A stretch of 19,392 nucleotides of DNA, from contig JBECKQ010000245.1 of assembly GCA_040235375.1 (NCBI GenBank), positions 1-19,392 of the forward strand, in the 5' to 3' direction. Shown here piece by piece: positions 15,401-19,392 of this stretch. Under the pieces are notes generated by a model. That model saw only the letters and a program-made list of their open reading frames with translations. It was not told the origin of the DNA and did no database searches. Position 1 is the first letter of the stretch. Each line of letters opens with the position of its first letter. The DNA is from JBECKQ01 sp040235375. Its GTDB lineage: Bacteria > Planctomycetota > Phycisphaerae > UBA1845. The translations under genes were made by a program, and so were the position numbers.

Positions 15401-17705
15401 TATTGCCACCGGTGTCAGTCACGACTGCAATTCCAATGGCGTACCGGACGAATGCGACTTCGTCGATCAACGGGTGTACGTTGACGCCGCGGCGACCGGA
15501 GCGAATGACGGTACAAGCTGGGACAACGCGTTTATGGAACTTCAATCCGCACTTGCCCTGGCGGCGTGCTCCGAAGCGGTCGTGACGGAAATCTGGGTGG
15601 CGGCCGGTGAGTACAAGCCGGACTTTGACGTTGCATCGGGCGAACACACGGGTGACCGGGTTGCCACCTTTACTCTGGTTGGTGGCGTAGCGGTCCATGG
15701 CGGCTTCGGAGGAGGCGAGACGGCTCTCGAACAGCGTGATTGGACGACGAATACGACAGTCCTCTCCGGCGATCTGGCGGATAACGACGTTGCGAATCTG
15801 CACGATGCGATCGGCTGTTTTGGCGCCTTCCCAATCACCGCGGAATGTACACCTTATGACCTCGACGGAGACGGCGATGTCGACTCCGGCGATTTGGGGA
15901 TGGCGGACAACGCGATTCACGTTGTCACGGCGGCCAACTTCTACCGAACCGCGGTCTTGTCCGGGTTCACGATCTCCCGTGGCAGTGCGAGCGGCCAAGC
16001 GTCTGGCGGCGGTGGACTGTTTGCGGACAATGCTGATCTCACCGTTGATGCCTGCACATTCACTCTTAACAGCGGAATGTATGGTGCCGGCGCGCGTCTT
16101 GACGGTTACTCCCCGACACTGAGGAATTGCATCTTCGAACGGAACTCAGCCAGCGGCAACGGCGGTGCCTTGGAGGTGCGATGGGGAGCAACCGTAATCG
16201 TCGATTGCGAATTCAGGAACAACAGGGCTTTTGGATGGGTTCCGACCTGGTACTGGCTCGCACGCGGGGGCGGTGCGGTTTACTTTCATCAAGCCAGTTC
16301 CACGGTGATCAATAGCGAGTTCACTGGAAACGAGTGCGAAGTCACGGGGGGGACGATTACGCCTGAGGGAGGAGCGATCCTTAACGAGTCTGCGGATACC
16401 CTATTCATCAACTGTCGCATTGTAGACAATAAGGCTTCGCGGGGCGGTGCGGTCCGCGATTATGCAGGCAGCCTGACGTTCATTGACTGCGTCTTTCTCG
16501 CGAATTACGCAGATCACGGCGCTGTACTTTATAGCGAAGGATTCCTCCACAGCCGCGCTGGAGTCGTCGCCAGTGCGGTGACGCTGACAAACTGTACGGC
16601 CTTCGCCAATCAGGGCGACGTGGTCGGTGGCGTCTCGTGTGGCGAATACTGTGATCTGGTATTGCAGAATACGATTCTCTGGAACAACACAGATGCGTCA
16701 GGAAACGGCTTAACTGCACAAATCACCAGCGTTAATCCGCCGCTCGTCGACTATAGTTGCATCCAGGGCTGGGATGGCTCGCTTGGCGGCGTGGGCAACA
16801 TCGGGGCCGATCCGCGATTTCGTGATCCGCTGGGTCCTGACGGCCTTGCGGGGACGGCCGATGACGATCTTTGGCTCGGGCCGGGCTCAGCGTGCACCGA
16901 CGCCGGGTCGTCAGGGCTGGTGCCGGAAGACGAGTTCGACCTCGACGGCGACGGCGACACGGCCGAGCGCATACCGCTCGATCTGGCCGGCAACGATCGC
17001 TTCTTCGACGATCCGGCCACGCCCGATACCGGGTTGCCCGACCCACCGGACTATCCCGAAGTCGTGGACATGGGGCCGTACGAGTATCAGGTGGACTGCA
17101 ACGACAACGGGACGCTTGATCCGGCGGACATTGCGGGCGGCACGAGCCTGGACTGCAACGGGACGCTCGTTCCGGACGAGTGCGAGCGACTCGATTGCGG
17201 CGACTTTGACGCCGACAGGACGCTCGGCGCGAGCGATCTGCCGGGATGGTTCGAATGCCTGGCCGGGCCGGGGCAGACGCCGCAGCCGGCGACGGCCGGA
17301 TGCGCGAGTGCGTGCCTGGCGGCGTTCGACTTCGATGACGATGGCGACGTTGACCTGGCGGACTTCAGGCGGTTCCAAAGCGCGTTCGGCGTTTCCGTGG
17401 CGGCGCTCGATGGTGACGGCGACCTCGTGTGCGATCTGAAGGACAACTGTCCCGCGGTGCCGAACGCCGAGCAGCTCGATTCCGACGGCGACGGGTGGGG
17501 CGACCTGTGCGACGGGCCGTTCGACGCCGACCACGACGGGGACGTGGATCTTGAGGATCTGCCTGATTTCACCGCGTGCCTGCTCGGGCCCGTGCAATCG
17601 GCAACGGCCGCATGCACGGAAATGCACGATGCGGACGCAAACGGCACGGTGGACCTCGCGGACTTTGCCGCCTGGCAGACTGTCTACAGCCACAATCCGC
17701 GGTAA
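12435..17705 (+). CDS. Giant secreted mosaic protein: RCC1 propeller, DCN repeats, two beta-helix modules, dockerin and TSP3-like repeats
   Basis: GGGAGGG lies 5 bases before the ATG at 12435. The 1756-residue product starts with a signal peptide (core VALVMLAGLSVATSVRG). Residues about 31-300 hold seven RCC1-type repeats, each with a W-G-x-N-x-x-G-Q-like core and an H-S-L-G-L-K strand, enough for a complete seven-bladed propeller. Eight D-C-N-x-N-G-x-x-D-E-C repeats follow at about 304-436. Two homologous right-handed beta-helix modules lie at about 441-975 and 1013-1551. Each opens with LYVDGSATG or VYVDAAATG and NDG(S/T)SW, includes a DLDGDGDVD insert, and ends in DMGPYEY. Pairs of DCN repeats separate the modules. 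The tail (about 1552-1756) has dockerin-like halves (DFDDDGDVDLADF, DADHDGDVDLEDL) around a thrombospondin type-3 repeat (KDNCPAVPNAEQ, DSDGDGWGDLCD). It has no catalytic motif; it is probably a calcium-stabilised surface or adhesive protein. Function is inferred from architecture only. Confidence 0.88.
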   Translation: MQSSYRLSVALVMLAGLSVATSVRGEDPLPESIVGWGWNWYGQTNAPAPNADFVGLAAGGNHSLGLKRDGSIAAWGDNGDGQCNVPSPNAEFVAVAGGRYHSLGLKADHSIVAWGSNSSGQLDVPAPNADFVAIAAGRDYSLGLKSDGSIRAWGSNGDGTCDIAFPNADFAAVAAGQRHSLGLKANGRIVAWGRNEYGQCDVPVPNGNFIAAAAGDWHSLGLKADGTVVCWGSNGRGQCSGPADAGFVAIAAGGEHSLALKADGSIVAWGDDHDGQCNVPSAAAFIGIAGGVYHSLALAGPPDCNRNGVGDLDDIAGGTSLDCNGTLVPDECEPQDDCQSNGVQDICDVAFGSSEDCNANAVPDECEPQSDCQLDGIQDICDIAAGTSEDCQWNGVPDECELAGNDCNSNGVPDDCDISWQVSQDCNFNSVPDECESIASRLYVDGSATGKNDGSSWIDAFVELQSALGAAECLDGTVREIWVAAGSYTPDYSIVSGAHGGNRNTPFTIPAGVALYGGFAGGETSLNEADWIDNETILSGDLAGDDVPNLPEAIACWGADLQVAEECLAYDLDGDGDVDNTDLNTEENSNHVVSIHWGSDAEAVLSGFTVTGGNDQFYGGGVFGVNVRARLEHCMFVANYSAGVYIADSTVVLRDCQFESNYPHGYRSNAAHTVVIDSTFVSNKGGAIHADDRHWRVDVATQALGDGTADLPDIVIRCAGCTFVGNGSTTIYRVRSEFADCVFAGSTRSRAIHTEEASVEFINCVLAGNSGGGVLAGSGSVSFVDSALVGNRGGFGASFSDPYGESLFELKGCLVYGNEGGGISSMGNGELRLCNTILWGNSLGSATDQSAQILWYGDPPLVDYSCIQGWDGSLGGVGNIGADPRFRDPPGVDGVAGTADDDLRLGPGSPCIDAGSSGLVPADEFDLDGDGDTTERIPLDLAGNLRFRDDPVTPDTGLPDPPDYPEVVDMGPYEYFTDCNDNAVEDEVDIATGVSHDCNSNGVPDECDFVDQRVYVDAAATGANDGTSWDNAFMELQSALALAACSEAVVTEIWVAAGEYKPDFDVASGEHTGDRVATFTLVGGVAVHGGFGGGETALEQRDWTTNTTVLSGDLADNDVANLHDAIGCFGAFPITAECTPYDLDGDGDVDSGDLGMADNAIHVVTAANFYRTAVLSGFTISRGSASGQASGGGGLFADNADLTVDACTFTLNSGMYGAGARLDGYSPTLRNCIFERNSASGNGGALEVRWGATVIVDCEFRNNRAFGWVPTWYWLARGGGAVYFHQASSTVINSEFTGNECEVTGGTITPEGGAILNESADTLFINCRIVDNKASRGGAVRDYAGSLTFIDCVFLANYADHGAVLYSEGFLHSRAGVVASAVTLTNCTAFANQGDVVGGVSCGEYCDLVLQNTILWNNTDASGNGLTAQITSVNPPLVDYSCIQGWDGSLGGVGNIGADPRFRDPLGPDGLAGTADDDLWLGPGSACTDAGSSGLVPEDEFDLDGDGDTAERIPLDLAGNDRFFDDPATPDTGLPDPPDYPEVVDMGPYEYQVDCNDNGTLDPADIAGGTSLDCNGTLVPDECERLDCGDFDADRTLGASDLPGWFECLAGPGQTPQPATAGCASACLAAFDFDDDGDVDLADFRRFQSAFGVSVAALDGDGDLVCDLKDNCPAVPNAEQLDSDGDGWGDLCDGPFDADHDGDVDLEDLPDFTACLLGPVQSATAACTEMHDADANGTVDLADFAAWQTVYSHNPR
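13755..15359 (+). repeat. Internal duplication, beta-helix module copy 1
   Basis: This is the first copy of a module of about 1.6 kb inside the large mosaic gene. Its 5' two thirds diverge from copy 2 apart from scattered motifs. The last 351 bases (15009-15359) align base for base, without a gap, to 16737-17087. Confidence 0.8.
15471..17087 (+). repeat. Internal duplication, beta-helix module copy 2
   Basis: This is the second copy of the module starting at 13755. The offset is 1716 bases at the module start and 1728 bases at the conserved 3' end, both multiples of three, so the frame is kept. The 3' block is far more similar than the rest. Confidence 0.8.
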
Positions 17706-17754
17706 GGCTCCAAAGCACGGCGCAGACACCGACGGTTATACCGGCAGTCTGGTG

Positions 17755-17770
17755 CGACGTTGTCACGTCG
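17755..17770 (+). terminator. Small hairpin after the large mosaic gene
   Basis: CGACGT (17755-17760) and ACGTCG (17765-17770) form a 6-bp stem with a TGTC loop about 50 bases after the stop codon. No T-tract follows. It is weak evidence for a terminator. Confidence 0.25.
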
Positions 17771-17859
17771 TCATCTGCCCACTGGAACCCGGCCAGAGCA
17801 GACAGGCAGAATGCCCGCACGTACCCCTACATGGCATCGTCGAGCACGGGGAGATCATG

Positions 17860-18450
17860 ATGGACCCCAATCTTGCGGGCTTACTTAATTCGTTGGAGGA
17901 CGAATCAGAAGACGTCCGAGAGGCCGCCGCGTTAGAACTGGGGATGTTCCTCGAGATGAGAAAACGGAACATTCACTTCTCAGGTTACACGGATCGCCCC
18001 GACTTCTACCGTGAATACGTTCGAGAAGCCCTTATTCAGTTGTCTCTTTCTCGCGAGCTCGAGAAGGCTATTGTCAATGCAGCACTGGAGCGGGTCGATC
18101 GGGATCCCGTATGTCGCGGACTCGCGGTAGCTTTAAGGTACGTTGACCCTCGAATCGCGGCGGAAGGCGTGCTTCGCATCGTCACGAAGAAAGGCACAAC
18201 GCTCGACGAAATCGAGTTGAGAGAGTGGGTGACGGTCATCCTCGAGTTGTTTGTTCATGGCGCTCCCCAAGACGAAGAATGGAGGATAACCGCGAGAAAC
18301 CCGTTCAAGGAATACAACCTAGAAACAGTGATTACGATGTGCGAATCATCTACGGACGTACAACTGCGCGATGACGGGATTGGGCTGCGGGCCGAAGTCG
18401 TGAGGCGGCGCGGGACAAAGGGCCCGCATCATGGTTCGGATGGGTCATGA
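17860..18450 (+). CDS. Small HEAT-like repeat protein, unknown function
   Basis: GGGGAG (17848-17853) stands 6 bases before the ATG at 17860 and only 3 before the adjacent in-frame ATG at 17857, so 17860 is preferred (196 residues). There is no signal peptide or membrane segment, so the protein is probably cytoplasmic. Its first half is helical and HEAT-like: LLNSLEDESEDVREAAALEL, then REALIQLSLSRELEKAI, then DPVCRGLAVALRYVDPRIAA. It is acidic at the start. Hand counts over three 60-base stretches give about 48% GC, well below the neighbouring mosaic gene, which suggests a different origin. The last dozen residues (RGTKGPHHGSDGS) look unstructured and run into the repeat-bearing spacer, so the natural C-terminus may have been altered. 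A small regulatory, scaffold or immunity-type role is possible, but I do not recognise the family. Confidence 0.6.
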   Translation: MDPNLAGLLNSLEDESEDVREAAALELGMFLEMRKRNIHFSGYTDRPDFYREYVREALIQLSLSRELEKAIVNAALERVDRDPVCRGLAVALRYVDPRIAAEGVLRIVTKKGTTLDEIELREWVTVILELFVHGAPQDEEWRITARNPFKEYNLETVITMCESSTDVQLRDDGIGLRAEVVRRRGTKGPHHGSDGS

Positions 18451-18491
18451 ATACAACAGGCGCCTGCCTTCAAGGGAGGGGTTCGCGGCGG

Positions 18492-18517
18492 GGCGAAGGA
18501 AGGGTTGACGTTGGATC
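18492..18517 (+). repeat. 26-bp exact direct repeat, copy 1
   Basis: The repeat begins GGCGAAGGAAGGGTTGACG and ends TTGGATC. An identical copy lies exactly 99 bases further on. Both lie in the spacer between two convergent genes, as dispersed intergenic repeats often do. Confidence 0.8.
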
Positions 18518-18590
18518 CGCTTCTTGACGGGCGCGGCTCGGACGGGGTTGCCGGCGATTCGTTGGGTGACATGTTCGCGGGAAGGTTGAC

Positions 18591-18616
18591 GGCGAAGGAA
18601 GGGTTGACGTTGGATC
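18591..18616 (+). repeat. 26-bp exact direct repeat, copy 2
   Basis: This is identical to 18492-18517. A shorter echo, GAAGGTTGACG, lies just before it at 18581-18591. The sequence after each copy differs. Confidence 0.8.
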
Positions 18617-18716
18617 GCGCAAGGGGATCTCGGGGGACGCACGATGCCGCGGTCGCGGCGGGGCGCATCAGCGGTCGACGCATCTCACACCGGGTTTGCG
18701 CGGCGGTTCTCTGCTA

Positions 18717-19392
18717 TCAAAACGTGATGTCTGTGGTGAGTTGATACGCGCGGAAGTCCTGCAAGTCGATATCGTTATCCTGATCCCAGTCGAGAAGGCG
18801 GAGGGGGGCTGAGCAGCCGGTGGGGATGGTTGCGTCCGGGCCGCCGAGGCAGTCTTCGAAGTCGGCCAGGTCAATCGAGTCGATGTCGCCGTCAGCGTCG
18901 GTGTCGAACATGCCGGTGTTGATGTCGACGTCGAAGGCGAAGGACGCGCCACCGTACACTTCGATCTGCTGGGTGAGGGCGAGGTTGCGGTTCTCGAAGC
19001 CGGCGTTGGCCGGCGTGGCGTTCAGGCTGGCGGTGCCGAAGCGGACGCGGACGAAGCCGCCGGCGGAGTTGTAGACGCCATAGGCGTCGGGCGCGCCGTT
19101 GGTCGTCAGATTGTCGCGGCCGTGCAGCATGAGGTCGGCGACGTTGGGTGACGCGCCGATGCGAACGTATTCGTTGCCGCCGGTGGTGTTGGAGTAGTCG
19201 GCGGCGAGCGTGCCCGTGCCGTCGGGCAGCGTGATGCGCTTGTGGATCTTGCCGTCGGGCGAGGTCAGGTCGATGTAATCCGCGCCGAGCGCGACGGTAA
19301 ACGACGCATCGACGTATGCAGCGTTCATCTCCTTGAACGTGCTGCACCGGCTCGCACTGGTGCCGACGCGCTCCTCCTCGCCGGGCTCGGAC
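18717..19392 (-). CDS. Dockerin-bearing protein, C-terminal part only
   Basis: The frame is open from the right edge of the window down to the TGA at 18717-18719. The 21 codons before the first ATG (19328) contain no stop and read as plausible protein (SEPGEEERVGTSASRCSTF), so the true start very probably lies outside the window. The visible 224 residues hold a beta-rich segment (VALGADYIDLTSPDGKIHKR, then VRIGASPNVADLML) that I cannot assign. Next come two dockerin-like EF-hand halves, DTDADGDIDSIDLADFEDCL and DWDQDNDIDLQDFRAYQL. The protein ends in DITF, with no sorting motif that I recognise. The tail resembles those of the other secreted proteins in this window, so this one is probably also exported. 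It is convergent with the HEAT-like gene. Confidence 0.7.
   Translation of the reverse strand, partial: SEPGEEERVGTSASRCSTFKEMNAAYVDASFTVALGADYIDLTSPDGKIHKRITLPDGTGTLAADYSNTTGGNEYVRIGASPNVADLMLHGRDNLTTNGAPDAYGVYNSAGGFVRVRFGTASLNATPANAGFENRNLALTQQIEVYGGASFAFDVDINTGMFDTDADGDIDSIDLADFEDCLGGPDATIPTGCSAPLRLLDWDQDNDIDLQDFRAYQLTTDITF

Noticed and set aside
14967..15998. Minus-strand open frame (343 codons) inside the large mosaic gene
   Set aside because: It lies wholly inside a continuous plus-strand frame with clear repeats and has no motif of its own.
18492..18616. CRISPR array
   Set aside because: Only two copies are present, the spacing is 99 bases, and no cas gene is visible. It does not meet the pattern of a CRISPR array.
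18505..18744. 79-codon plus-strand frame across the 26-bp repeats
   Set aside because: It is built from intergenic repeats with no ribosome binding site and overlaps the end of a convergent gene. Treated as a repeat region rather than a gene.

Overview
The window looks like chromosomal DNA from a high-GC planctomycete, most likely Phycisphaerae or a close relative. This is inferred from gene content, not from a marker gene. The signs are large secreted proteins built from Cys-rich D-C-N-x-N-G-x-x-D-E-C repeats, Ig-like domains and dockerin-like C-termini, a Ser/Thr kinase with a CHASE2 sensor region, and HEAT-repeat proteins. Genes are preceded by Shine-Dalgarno sequences and several candidate sigma70-type promoters. 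I saw no tRNA, rRNA, CRISPR array, transposase or phage gene.

Layout, left to right. (1) Positions 1-2435, minus strand: the N-terminal part of a secreted protein that runs off the left edge, and upstream of it a lipoprotein combining a flagellar P-ring (FlgI)-like region with HEAT-like repeats. (2) Positions 2702-8254, plus strand: two adjacent secreted proteases, an astacin-type zinc metalloprotease and a trypsin-fold serine protease resembling lysyl endopeptidases. Their catalytic parts are unrelated but they share a C-terminal cassette of DCN repeats, three Ig-like domains and a dockerin-like tail. Both have a candidate promoter of the form TTGTC(G/T)-N17-TAGAAT. (3) Positions 8475-12152: a membrane Ser/Thr kinase (zinc-finger-like N-terminus, kinase, TM, CHASE2, three TMs) followed 39 bp later by a secreted protein carrying one PASTA-like domain. 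(4) Positions 12435-17705: a 1756-residue secreted mosaic with a seven-bladed RCC1 propeller, DCN repeats, two tandem beta-helix modules, and dockerin and thrombospondin type-3-like repeats. (5) Positions 17860-18450: a small cytoplasmic HEAT-like protein of visibly lower GC, then an intergenic block with an exact 26-bp direct repeat. (6) Positions 18717-19392, minus strand: the C-terminal part of another dockerin-bearing protein that runs off the right edge.

Taken together this is an extracellular or cell-surface accessory region. The two proteases probably act outside the cytoplasm with the same Ig/dockerin targeting or anchoring tail. The kinase and the PASTA protein form a plausible sensing pair, in which an exported PASTA protein could supply the ligand-binding function missing from the kinase itself. 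The most unusual items are that kinase/PASTA arrangement, the stand-alone P-ring-like lipoprotein, the domain-swapped protease pair with matching promoters, and the near-identical 351-bp block repeated at a constant 1728-bp offset inside the large mosaic gene.
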